In this document: positions 12,101 through 23,900 of the stretch, in pieces | Layout of the letters: each line of letters opens with the position of its first letter | Position numbering within the stretch: position 1 is the stretch's first letter | Assembly: GCF_020921035.1 (NCBI RefSeq) | Contig: NC_063154.1 | Coordinates: 4,092,001 to 4,156,000 of the forward strand | Reading direction: 5' to 3' | Length of the DNA stretch: 64,000 nt | DNA from: Rhodamnia argentea | Lineage: Eukaryota; Streptophyta; Magnoliopsida; Myrtales; Myrtaceae | Made by a program: the position numbers and the translations under genes | Notes under the pieces: model-generated | Told to the model about the DNA's origin: nothing | The model's input: only the letters and a program-made list of their open reading frames with translations | Databases searched by the model: none

Positions 12101-12946
12101 AATAACGGGCTGCCCTCTAACCTGTCCGGGGGAAGGAACCCGAGCTTGGATTATGGTTTCAAAGGAGCCGAGATCGCCATGGCCTCGTACTGCTCGGAGC
12201 TGCAGTTTCTTGCCAACCCCGTGACCAACCACGTCCAGAGTGCAGAGCAACACAACCAGGACGTGAACTCCTTGGGCTTGATTTCATCGAGGAAGACCGC
12301 GGAGGCCGTGGACGTGTTGAAGCTCATGTCCTCCACTTTCCTCGTCGCCCTGTGCCAGGCCATTGACCTGAGGCACCTGGAAGAGAACCTCAAGAGTGTG
12401 GTCAAGAGCACGGTGAACCAAGTGGCCAAGAAAGTCCTCTACGTCGGGTCCAACGGTGAGCTCCACCCTTCGCGGTTCAGCGAGAAGGACATGATCAAGG
12501 TGGTCGACCGGGAGCAAGTCTTCGCCTACATCGACGACCCCTGCAGCGCCACATACCCCCTAATGCAGAAGCTGAGGCAAGTCCTGGTGGACCACGCGCT
12601 GAACGACGTCGACCGAGAGAAGAATCCTAGCACCTCCATCTTCCAAAAGATTGGGGCTTTCGAGGAAGAGCTCAAGACCCTTTTACCGAAAGAGGTCGAG
12701 AACGCGAGGGCTCAGTTCGAGAGCGGGAATTCCGAGATTGCCAACAAGATCAGAGGATGCAGGTCGTACCCACTGTACAGGTTCGTCAGGGAAGGGCTGG
12801 GGACAAGTTTGCTCACAGGAGAGAAGGCGGGCTCACCAGGTGAGGACTTTGATCTGGTCTTCTCTGCAATGTGCCAAGGCAAGCTGATCGATCCTTTGTT
12901 GGAGTGCTTGAAGGATTGGGATGGTGCTCCGCTTCCTATTTGTTAG
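9154..12946 (+). CDS. PAL: Phenylalanine ammonia-lyase, copy 1 (canonical active site)
   Basis: Deaminates L-phenylalanine to trans-cinnamate, the entry step of phenylpropanoid metabolism, as a cytosolic homotetramer. Coding exons are 9154-9578 and 11197-12946 (724 residues, usual length). The single 1618-nt intron splits the Arg codon at ELIR/FLNAG, the classic plant PAL position. The MIO-forming Ala-Ser-Gly triad is at 210-212 ([12 protein letters not shown]). The catalytic Tyr is at 116 (SYGVTTGFG) and Phe143 at the FLNAG selectivity switch indicates Phe rather than Tyr use. The segment [12 protein letters not shown] carries Gln356, Tyr359 and Arg362. The start is the ATG after the TATA leader; an in-frame ATG four codons earlier is absent. 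The N-terminus has an NG repeat (NGNGNGNG) that is shorter in copy 2. The in-frame ATG at 11,156 lies in the intron and is not a start. Confidence 0.97.
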
Positions 12947-13800
12947 AAATTGTTAATCACTGAGACTGCTTCAGATTGATTTGCTCTATTCTTGGTTATG
13001 TACTTAAGAGAGTTTCATGGTCAAGTGGTCCACGCCTCAAAAAGCTGGGGTGACTGTAATGTCTATGTCTTTGTTCAGTTCTTTCTTCTTTCCCTGTCCC
13101 CACAAGGATTATATGTACTTGAAACTTCAGTGAAACAACAATGTTGATATACGTGAAGGAAAGATTACATAGCATACATTTTGTTATATTGTTCGTTCTC
13201 TTAAAGGATCAGAGACATCTGCCCTGGATTGCCATTTGCCAACCGTGCGATCATCTCCAATAAATAGGCCAAGAGGAAAAACTTTAGCGTGAACTATTTA
13301 TTTTCGAATATATCTTATTGTTTCTTCTAACTTGACATGGCCGACTGCAAATAGAGTTACCACCGGTCGGTCCGCGAGTAGTCTAAAGACGTTTCACATA
13401 CAAAAATGTTGAGGTTGCTTATGTTTGTCTTAGGCCTAGTGGGCGATGGGCATGACTATTGGAGCAGGTTGACCTACAAAGTTAGAATATTTGTAAGGGT
13501 TGGCCCCAAAAAACGCAAGAAGTCATTTGGGACGCAATATTCCAATTGAAGATAAATATCACTACTTCAGATTTTCCTCGTTCCACATTTGCATGTCCGA
13601 AAATCAAGTGACCAACACATTTGCATGTTTTGGACCAAGTAAAAAAAAAAAACACATTTGCATGTCCGAAAATCGCTTCTTAATGTCAAAGGATTCCAAA
13701 TTCCGACGTGATGAGGTTTCATGCATTACATGTTGCTTTAATCAACACTTGTGCATGTCGATGTGAAGTCGCAAGCGGTTCCGTGTGGGAGATATTAAGC
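12947..13800. other. PAL copy 1 3' UTR and downstream spacer
   Basis: The first 200 bases after the TAG are closely matched after copy 2 and probably include the 3' UTR. At 13,586-13,680 the word ACACATTTGCATGT is locally repeated about three times, with an A-run between. This is specific to unit 1; in unit 2 a different 0.6-kb sequence occupies the neighbouring position. No gene was seen. Confidence 0.5.
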
Positions 13801-14090
13801 TTGAGTCACAAAAAACAGATCTGGAAGATGGAATCCGTATTTTTTCTGAAAGATGGAGGCAGAATTTCAGTCAAAGTTGATGGAAATCTGGTAATGGTAT
13901 TTAAAGTTTCCATCTCAACGTGGGACGTCCTTCATGCTCAACTTGGATCCACTATTAACATGATCTAGCAGGGTATTCACAGGTAATACTGCCAAACTTT
14001 CCGTGCCCTTTTGGGGACTTCACTGTTATCAAATTAGAATTAACCGAGTTTATATCAAGGTTAAACTTGTGCAGCTTGTGTAATCAACAG
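13801..14090 (+). pseudogene. Plastid rpoC2-like remnant, copy 1 (internally deleted)
   Basis: This is the counterpart of the 107-codon frame in unit 2 (26,050-26,373). The open frame here ends early because about 47 bases, encoding the GTQLTL-TF part, are missing at about 13,963. The following GGGTATTCACAGGTAATACTGCC is still recognisable. It is a decayed copy with no expected product. The plastid origin is argued under the unit 2 copy. Confidence 0.35.
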
Positions 14091-14187
14091 ATTGATAAGC
14101 ATATTAGGTGGGCCACCATATCGTGTAATGGTGGATTCTCTGTCTAGCTGAACCTAAGACTAGTCATGAGATGTTTTGTCTAACTTT

Positions 14188-14753
14188 TAGGGCATGTTTG
14201 GTAACGTTTCTGTTCCAAAAAAATGATTCTGATTAGAATCAATTTTTTTGACTTTGTTCCCTAGATGAATTTAAGAGAATTAGAATGCGTTTGGTAACTA
14301 TGTAAAATTTTTGTTCCCGAAACAAAAACGTGTTTGGTAACTGTACAAAATTTCCATTCTGAAAAATGATTTCTCTTCCCAATTTGTCATTTAAATCAAG
14401 TAATTACATAAGCACTTTTGATGAATTTCCTTAGACCCCACAATTGCAATCTTCTTGCACCATGACATCTTTTTGGCCAAAATATGGATGCTTTAGATTT
14501 GTTCCTTGGAATGATAATACGCTAAAATTGTTTTTCCATACTTCTCTTGAGGCTATGCATATGTCAATGATGAAAGAGGTGACTCTTATTATCTTTTATT
14601 GCTCAATGAATAAAATCTATCTCTGCTGTATAGGTGGCTTAGTTTTACCCTTGGATACTATGCGGATAGTTACTAATGCAGCATGATACTCCGACAACAA
14701 ATCAGGCGGGGCTTAGGAAAAATTGAAAGGTAAAATCATCAAAAACAGGATTT
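14188..14753. mobile_element. Left part of inverted-end element, truncated by the duplication edge
   Basis: It starts AGGGCATGTTTGGTAACG, the same end as the complete element at 26,485 in unit 2. Homology to that element stops at about 14,753, so the right end is missing. Short frames within it are not gene-like. Confidence 0.55.
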
Positions 14754-15693
14754 CAAATCTTCAAATAATCTTCACTTTTCGTAAGTACAATCAATTTGTA
14801 TCGAGTATTTACATCGATCTCTCCTTCCCATTGTTTAATCATTCAAATGTTTGGTGACAAACTTAATCTTTCAGTTGTCAATTTCCCGCACCCGCACAAT
14901 GCGTTTCCATGTTTGCTAGTGAGAATCATCTCGCACGATCGATGTTGGGCAATCTGACCACATGCGGCTGAAACCTAGGCTTGTGAAAAAGATTTTTTAC
15001 TAACCAGGAACACAATTTCTTATCAACGTTCGATTACGGTCATTTATTTTTTAGTGAAAAAAAATCACGCTCTAAGCATTATTTGAGGTGTGACATGATT
15101 GTCCATGCTAGATTAGTGTGTTGGTTTATCAAATAATTAGGTATGATAATTTGGGGGATAATGATATAAATTATTCTTGATCTTTGACACAATGTGAAAT
15201 GTGGTTCATGAACTTTTAATTATTCAACAATATACTTCGTCACCTATATGAAAATATTCAATATTGTCATTGCATTAATTTAAAATCCTGGACCACATTG
15301 AACACTTTCATGTAATACATGAATTAAATTGAACATGTACCAAAAGTTCAAAAATTAAATTGAAAAAAATTGACGTTCGGGGATCACATGGAACATTGCA
15401 CTAAAATTTAGAGATCATAGTAAATAAATTAAAAATTCAGAGATCACATCGTCCATTGTGCTAAAGTTTAGGGACCACATTAAATAAATTAAAAGCTTAG
15501 GAATTACATTAAACAAACTAAAAATTTAAAGCCCACATTGCACGCTAATCCAAAATTTAAGGATCGTTTATGTCGTTTTCTCTTAACTTGCAGTTGACTT
15601 AAGGGCAAGGATCTTTTGCTCCACATTGTCGACGCAAAGATCATTTGCTCATCAATAATGGTCAAATCGAGAAGAAGAAGAAGTAAGTGAGCG
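14754..15693. repeat. Spacer between duplication units, mostly family 2 dispersed repeat
   Basis: Unique to this position. From about 15,170 it consists of degenerate, partly tandem phrases (AAATAAATTAAAA, GGACCACATT, TTTAGGGACCACATT) shared with 8.3, 20.1, 29.1 and 29.7 kb. A GAAGAAGAAGAAG run at 15,670-15,683 touches the start of unit 2. No gene. Confidence 0.5.
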
Positions 15694-18525
15694 TTGAGAA
15701 TAAATAAGTAATTTCAAATGTAATTGGGAGGAAAAATTGATAAATCCTTCGTGATTATAGACCAACACATAAGTGTATTATTATGCGGTGAGGATTATAA
15801 CTTTCCATGAATTTCCTACAAGATGGAACTTTGCTTGTTTCTTTTTTTGAGAATTAACGAATCAAATGATATTTTTGTTCCAGTTTTTGCCTCTTCTTTT
15901 CCCTCTCAATCAAATTTTTCCTTGCCATAATGGTTCAGTTCCTATTAATATTAATGATAGAAGGCATTTTGGGCTGAACTTGGAGGAAAGGTCATTAATT
16001 ATATCGATACCTTAATCATCAAGAATGCTATGGATCCGAGCAAGCCCGTAAAAAGCTGAAGAGGAAACAGGGGAAGGAATTCCCCAGTATGGTAGAAGGA
16101 TTTCCCTATAAGTTCTCTCTGTATTTCCTCTCTTATAGGAAGAAAAAGAATTGAAGGAAACTTAGGAGCCTATCGCCGGGGAAGGAAGACCTCAGGTCAA
16201 CAAGCAGATATAGTAGCCTCTCGTGCATAGAGTCATGTAGGGGAAGTTTCGGATTCCTACTAGGTCAATCCGTGCTTCGCACAGTATCTTTCAATCAACT
16301 TGTCGACCTAGTACCCCCGGTTAAAAGACACTGTGCGCATAACAAGGATGCTTCTCTTTCCTTTTTATTTTTTTTTTATTTTTTCAGTCAGTTTTCAATT
16401 TTGACCTTGCATGGTCACTATCACCGGGTTCGATTTCATGCAAACTCACGAACGACTATGTCGGAAAAGTAGACAATTTCTTCCGTGCTACTGTCGTTGA
16501 GAACGAAAAAAACACGAGACTGGTTAATTTAACCATTTTTTTTTTTAAAAAGATGGCATTTCCACTTTATTTTATGATTTTAATTACCTCTTTTTCTCTT
16601 GATTTTTCTTGCAAGTTACTTCTCCAATATGGGCTTCTAGACGAAGGAGGGTTTGGCATGCATTCAGTCTAACTTGATCCGGATTTTCTCGATATCTAAA
16701 GTGTAAATATACAAGTAAGTACCTAAAATACGTAAAATAAGTACATAAATTCCCTTTTTTTTTTTTTCTGGAGTTATCAAGAAATCTGATGGATGGAGAC
16801 ACCCTTTGGATTCTTGGTCAAAATATGCAGCACTTCTCGAGCTCTCGATTAATCTCCGCCGGATTAGCTAGCCATCCCGACTCAAATAGCACGCGGTCGA
16901 CGGTACATTATAGGTTCACACTCCCGACGACCATCTCGAACACCAATTGCTTAATCCACGAATTAGGTTGGAGTTTGGCCATGGTTTGATTGAGTCGGGT
17001 GATTAGCTGCCCGCCTGGTGACTCCAACTAACCAAATCAAACATTAATCAAGAACTCGGGAAACATTCGTATCCCATTACTTGCTTTGTTCATCTGACCC
17101 GATTGAATATTTGCGTCACCCCTTTTGTCCTAGAAGCTTTTGAACCTATGTCGGATGTTAAAATTTCTTACTGGCTTCACCAACTCAAAGGAAACTGCCA
17201 ATTGGTGGTTGGTGGTGACTCTTTCTTCTTCTTTTTTCGCTTGTTGGTCATGTTTTTTAGCTTAATTTTTGTTTAATTTTTTTTTTGTTCGAGGTTGGTG
17301 GTAATTGGTAGGCACGACTTTATTAAATTATGCTTAACTACCACATAATGTAACTCGACCTTCATAGGCTGCTTCTTGGATTAATTACATCTAAATGTGG
17401 CCTGGTCGACCGCATCCAAATTGAATTTAATCGAAATGGTGGAAGGATAAAGATATTCAGTCTTTGGATCGGGTGGACGGATTTATAATCCCCGGCTAAT
17501 CTCGATTAATTAATTAATCGATTGATTGATTAATTAATTTTGCTTCTAAAAAAAAAAAAAGTGCATCCGAACTTGCGCTTTTGTAACTCAGTTGAGTATT
17601 ACAAAAAAATGCGGGTATGAATAGCATGGTAGAGTTTGGAAAATCAATTTCGGTTCGAGGAAAGGAGACTAATGTTTCTTAAGCTTTGGCCTTATATAAA
17701 ATGTCATCGTTAGATTTTTTAATTTGTTTAATGCGATCTTCCAAATATCGGTAAAAGTTCAATGTAGTATCAGAATTTTTGGATTTGCTCAATCAAACCC
17801 TTAGACTTTTTGACAAAGTCAAATCGATCATTTATTTATTTATTTATTTTTTGGGTAAGGTAAGTGATCGATCATTTATTGATATTCACATTTTCGGATG
17901 ATTACGTTATTATCCTGATTTCAGAATATCTTTTCGTTTGCAAGGAATAGCAAAGAAGGACATAATGTGAAATTGGTTCTTTTTGGTTCAACAAACTCAA
18001 CATGAGATTTTGGAACAAAACTTTTCAAATTAAATACAGACAACAAGTTCAAAATGTAAAGTAAAGATGTAACTGCTTCAGTACATTAGGACAACATCGT
18101 TTATTTTTGGTAAGGAAATTAGGACAACATCGTTTCTATCTTCATTCATCAATAATGTCCTTCCTAAATTCATATGCTAATCAATTTGGCATTTTAATCT
18201 CTATATAGCTTAATGACCTACCTACAGGCTGCTGGAGATAGGTTTTGTGGCAATTTCAAACATGAAATATCACGGATAGATAAGAGAATCGATAACTTCA
18301 AGCGGCACGGACCGTACACAAATTGTGTAATAATTTAACCGAGGACAAAGCCTGAGGACGTAAATCACTTCAAATGGGACCGCACGTGCACAAGCTATGC
18401 CTATATTCGATCGGCGATAAATAACAAATGAAAGAAACTTTATAGTTCCAACGTTTCGATTGCCGCTGGGTCTTGCACAATCAGCATCTCGAAATTGAAT
18501 CATCCAAATAAAATATATTCGACAG

Positions 18526-19270
18526 ATGTCCACGACTTTCATTACGGGCTTTGTTAATCAGTACCCGACCCGCTTATTGAGCATATTTAATAAAGAAATT
18601 ATTCGATTTTTAGAGAGTATTAACCGTAGTATTAAGAGAGAAGTTGGTGCATTGAAAGTTACATTAATTTTTCTTTTTATTGAAATTTACTTTTTAATTT
18701 TTCATCAAATGTCTTCGGGGACCCGCGTCGGTGAAGCCCCGTTCGTGGTTTATCCATTCCTCTGCTCAGTGGAAGAGGCTACCAACCCCGATCCACATTG
18801 GTTTGGTTGGTGGGAAGAATGTCGTGCTCTCTCCCCTCTCTCGAACGACATTGTGGGAACCAATTTCTTAATTTTTGCAAACGGGGAATGTTTCCATTAC
18901 AAAGCTCCATTAATTTCCGGAAAACAAAACTTGGCGCCGCGGGCTTGCGGAACTCATTATGCCCAGCCCTCGACGAACTCCCGAATCCCGACCGGTTCGG
19001 GACGGACGTGAACACGATGGCAATTTTCGCGCATTATGCCGCACGTCTCGTATGGAATATCGAAAGATCGATCCTTAAAAAAAAAATGTGGATTCGTTAA
19101 AAAGCCAGAGGATTTTGGACCAGTTCTTAGCGCAAAATGATGATGAGTTGGATTGTTTCGATGATTTGGGAAGCGCAATTGTCAAAAGTAGTGGGGTTGG
19201 TGACCATAAGACGACGTCGGCTCACGCCATGCGCGTTAATATCATGGGGTCAACTAAGACCACTTCGTAA
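18526..19270 (+). pseudogene. Unrecognised ORF-bearing segment, copy 2
   Basis: Duplicate of 6766-7519. The frame from the ATG at 18,526 is 161 codons. It follows copy 1 closely until a one-base difference near 18,965 sends it to an early stop, while the overlapping frame (NPDRFGTD, then VWNIERSILKK) stays open. The 314 bases 18,584-18,897 are identical to copy 1. No protein family was recognised and no transcript signal was seen. Confidence 0.3.
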
Positions 19271-20540
19271 TAATCCCACTTATACTTCAAAAATATTGAG
19301 AAGATTCTAAAAAAAAAAAAATCACCAAATAGGAGAAACGAATATTTTACCAAAAAAGACAGAAATAACGAGAAAAAGAAGTGTCCAAAACAAAAATGAA
19401 GTAAAGCTTGATAAAATAATTATCACGGAAACGATAAAGTCGATGATTCATTTTAGATATTGTCATAAAAAAAAATGAAATTTGTCTTCGACATTACTTA
19501 TGAAAGCAATCTATGTCGTAAAACACTATACAAATCCCTCCATTTCAAATGGTACATTTCGCTAATATGCATGCGGTCCCGCCTGTAAAGAAATTGAGAG
19601 GGGTGGGACGCTAGTATGTCATAGGCATGGGGCTCGACTCCCGCGCTCCGTAAAGAGGCATAACAAAAATCGAAAAGAAGAGAGTTAGAGACAGGACGGA
19701 TAAAAAAAAAATAGTACAGCTTCGGGTCTTCCTCCCCCCTGATGCAACCGTAAACACATTTGCATTATTTCTCAAAACGGCGAAGCAATTGCGGGGGAGA
19801 CAGGGTCAATGTGTCTATCGCCACTTATCCGCCAATTCCCTCCTATAATTACCCAATCAAAACTCCACCTAATCGGAAATTTAAATCCGGCAGTTGACTT
19901 CTACGAGGAAGCATCGTCTTATTTGCCTGTGGATTCCAACTACGTAGAGAAATTATAATCATGTGTGTACAAAAGAGACGACTCTTTCTAATAGCAACAT
20001 GGTTCAATAGAAAAATTCGACCAAAAAAAAAAATGACGCAAATAATTTCTAAACTTTGACTTCATATGCAGCGCGATACATGAATTTTTAATTTATTCAA
20101 TATAGTCATTAAATTTTTAAAACCCCAACATTAGACATTTTCATACAATTAGAGACTAAATTGAACATAAACAAAAACTTTATTGATCACATTGGATAAA
20201 TTAAAAGTTTATAGATGACATTACACGTTATTCAGATATTATATTAAATAAATTAAAAGTTCACGAACCATATCTCGCATTGAGCTAAAGAGAGAGAGAA
20301 CTCGTGCGGTTAGCTGCGCAGCTGCATGTCGTTTTTGAGCCGATGACGTGGTGCTTTCGTGCGTCCAGTGAGTCCTCCTCTCACCAACCCCCAGTGGCAA
20401 TGTCCCAAAAAAAAAAAAAAAATCCCCCACCACCGTTTGACGGGTAAACGCCTGCGTTTCGTCCTTTTCTGGCCTTTTTTCTTACAGAGAATCACCAAAG
20501 CGGCCAAGGAAATTTCCTACAGACATTGACATGCAGACTG
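19271..20540. other. Intergenic upstream of PAL copy 2
   Basis: Counterpart of 7520-8800, with the same family 2 repeat at about 20,040-20,300 and a poly-A run near 20,406. No gene was seen. Confidence 0.5.
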
Positions 20541-20900
20541 CAGACATGTCGTCCACGTGTCGAGATCCCGTCCGTCCGGGCACCGGGGGTCCATCCGACG
20601 GCCACGGCAAGCTCTCAACTAACCCATCGGCCTAACCTACCGGTCCTACCCAACACTCAATGACCGGAGCCCCACTATTTAAAGGGTCCAGTTTGCAGGT
20701 GAGCAGACTCAGGAAATTCACTTAAAACATTTTTTTTTAAGTTCCTGAATTTCCATTCGAACGGACACGAGCCGCAAACCCGGCCTCGTCCAATCATCAC
20801 TTCTTCTTCTCGATTTCGAATTTCGATCTCCGTTCTCGGGTCGGAAGCTGCTCCACATTCGCATTCTGCACCTCACTGAAGCCTCGAAGTGATACGAGCG
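20541..20900 (+). promoter_or_regulatory. PAL copy 2 promoter and 5' leader
   Basis: It has the G-box-like CCACGTGT at 20,553-20,560, AC-I ACCTACC at 20,635-20,641 and CTATTTAAAG at 20,675-20,684. Compared with copy 1 there is a 9-base local duplication, so CCTACC occurs a second time (20,645-20,650) before the CAACACTCAATGACC block. This alters AC-element number and spacing relative to the TATA box. The leader to the ATG is nearly identical to copy 1. Confidence 0.7.
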
Positions 20901-23900
20901 ATGGACGTAGAGACATCTCGCGGCGCGGCCGCAGCAGCGTGCAACGGCAACGGCTCTCTCGGGCTCTGCAAGGGCCGCGACCCTCTCAACTGGGGCGCCG
21001 CCGCCGAGTCCCTCGCGGGGAGCCACCGCGACGAGGTGAAGCGCATGGTCGAGGAGTCCCGGAGGCCCGCCGTCCGCCTCGGTGGGAGGACGCTGACCGT
21101 GGCGCAGGTCGCGGCGATCGCCGGGCAGGGCGCAGGCTGCTCGGCGGCGGTGGAGCTGGCCGAGTCGGCCCGGCCGGCGGTCAAGGCCAGCAGCGACTGG
21201 GTCATGGAGAGCATGAGCAAGGGCACGGACAGCTACGGAGTCACTACCGGCTTTGGTGCCACCTCGCACAGGAGGACCAAGCAAGGCGGTGCTTTGCAGA
21301 AGGAGCTCGTCAGGTAAATAAATAAATAAATGTCCCGCCTCATATATTTCTTCAAATAATATCCCTTCTTCATTCGATGTTTTTGTTAACAAATATAAGT
21401 AAAGATCCCCGAAAACACTAATTAAGCAATTAAATGAAGGAGAAAATGCCAACTTTCAGTGTTAATTACCGGCATTTCTTCATCCAATATATATATACAT
21501 GGGAGTTACTACATGATAATTTGAGGGAGCTATCATTATTTTTAATCCCATGATTTTTCAATTAATGAGTGTTTTATGTAAAATACACAATGATGATGTG
21601 TGAATTTATGATAAAAATAATTGTTAAACTGTTATAAAAATATTATATATATTATATCGTGGAAAATATATACGTAAAGAAAACCGAGCTGTAATGTTTT
21701 TATGCACAAGTTTCTCCATATCTAGGTGGAGGGTCTATTACAATTGAAGTTGACCCATAAAGTGGGCCCGGCAAGGAGTAATTATCCCAATGCTGTCGTG
21801 TACGTGAAATATTTATTGTCCAAGATTTCTAGAATTTAGTCCTTGTCTCTCACTTTAATTAGACAATTATCCATTTACCAAAATCAGAGTCCATCCTCAA
21901 CAGTAAAATTTCACCCGACACAATCGAATCTACTTGGACATTTAGTCCAATTCACCGAATGATTTGGACGAATAGGCTTTGCTTAACATGTGGTTACAAG
22001 CGTTAGATTAGCACTTATTAGATGGATTTGATGAGATAGGGAGGACAAGAATCTTTGCAAATTTAGGATAATAAGAAGTTGGTCTTGCATATAATTAAAA
22101 GTCGTGTGGAGACATACGCTCGTGTTAATTAACTTTTATTTGACTATTTGAACCTCCGCCCTTTCAATAGGAAATGAATATTAGCCAGAAACCCAAAAAA
22201 AAATAAAAATCGATTGCTCTCTATATTCATTTTTTTGCATAAATAGCCAGAAGAAGAAAAATACTAATATTTTGGGGACTTTATCGAGTTCTCATACTTT
22301 TTATTAAATTATTTTGTACAAATAACTTGAAAGACACCGAAAAATTAGCAAAATGTATGAAGCCTAACTCGCCAATTGTGAGAGATTAGTCTACTTTTAG
22401 AGACATTACCTCGCGTCTTTCATTTTTCAAAACATGTGCAGACATTATCCGCAAGTTCAAATGAGGCAGGAGACACAAGTACCAATCAAGCACATTGAAT
22501 TTAATAAAGTAAGACAACCGGTTAGTCGGTCCCCATCGCCCCATCCTCGCGTCGAATTTTACGAGAAAAATTAATAAGTCGAGTAAAAAAAAATCCCTAT
22601 TTTTTAATTTGAAATTTATATTTTTGCGGTCTTTGGTGTAAATTGTCCTCCTCGTGAAGGGACTGCCAAGTGTCGGCTTAGCAGACTTAAACGTGCACGA
22701 ATCAGCCCTGGAGGCCCAAAAATTCATTTTCTAAAGTTTTTCAATTTCTAGACAATCCAAAAATCAAATTTATTAATTTTGGAAGACCTAACTTCCCATT
22801 TTGTCAATCAATGAACCGAGGTATTTGGCAGTCTCGATCAAATCCCGAGCTTAAAACATGAACGATTCCTCATTCCCTTTTTGCTATGAATGAATATGTG
22901 GCTGACGGAATTTCGATTGGGGCCAGGTTCTTGAATGCCGGTGTTTTCGGCAACGGGACCGAGTCGTCCCACACGCTGCCCCACTCGGCAACCCGGGCCG
23001 CGATGCTTGTGCGGATCAACACGCTCCTCCAGGGCTACTCGGGCATCCGGTTTGAGATCCTAGAGACCATGGCCAAGTTCCTCAACCACAACATCACCCC
23101 GTGCCTGCCTCTCAGGGGCACCATCACGGCCTCGGGCGACCTGGTGCCACTGTCCTACATTGCCGGGCTCTTGACAGGCAGGCCCAACTCGAAGGCCATC
23201 GGGCCGAATGGGGAGTCCGTGAACGCAGTCGAGGCCTTCCGTCTCGCCGGGATCGAGCCCGGGTTCTTTGAACTGCAGCCCAAAGAGGGCCTCGCGATTG
23301 TGAATGGCACGGCGGTCGGGTCTGGACTCGCTTCCATTGTCCTGTTCGATGCGAACATTCTGGCGGTCCTCTCGGAGGTTTTGTCGGCGGTCTTTGCCGA
23401 GGTCATGCAAGGGAAGCCCGAGTTCACCGACCACTTGACCCACAAGCTCAAGCACCATCCTGGACAAATTGAAGCTGCAGCCATAATGGAGCACATTTTG
23501 GACGGGAGCTCCTACGTGAAGGAGGCTCAAAAGCTCCATGAGATCGATCCTCTCCAGAAGCCGAAGAAGGACCGATATGCGCTCTGCACGTCCCCACAGT
23601 GGCTTGGTCCCCAGATTGAAGTGATCAGGGCCGCCACCAAGATGATCGAGAGGGAGATCAACTCAGTCAACGACAACCCGCTGATCGATGTCTCGAGGAA
23701 CAAGGCCCTCCATGGAGGGAACTTCCAGGGGACCCCGATCGGTGTTTCCATGGACAACACCCGTCTCGCCATCGCCTCAATTGGCAAGCTCATGTTTGCG
23801 CAGTTCTCGGAGCTCGTCAATGACTTCTACAATAACGGGCTGCCCTCTAACCTGTCCGGGGGAAGGAACCCGAGCTTGGATTATGGTTTCAAAGGAGCCG

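Larger units (their letters stand above)
4027..14753. repeat. Large tandem duplication, unit 1 (PAL-bearing)
   Basis: Homology to unit 2 starts at the words TTGAGAATAAATAAG (4027, matching 15694) and runs through the intergenic block, the complete PAL gene and its 3' flank to about 14,753, where it stops at AAAAACAGGATTT. The offset is 11,667 at the left and drifts with indels. The two units share promoters, intron and flanks, so this is a segmental duplication and not retrocopying. The right break falls inside an inverted-end element that is complete only after unit 2. The word AAAACAGGATTT occurs at both edges of unit 1 (about 4018 and 14,742). Confidence 0.93.

Noticed and set aside
20718-21452. 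244-codon minus-strand frame across the PAL copy 2 leader and exon 1
   Set aside because: It is antisense to a GC-rich exon with strong codon bias, and the matching frame in copy 1 is broken. It is a shadow of PAL.
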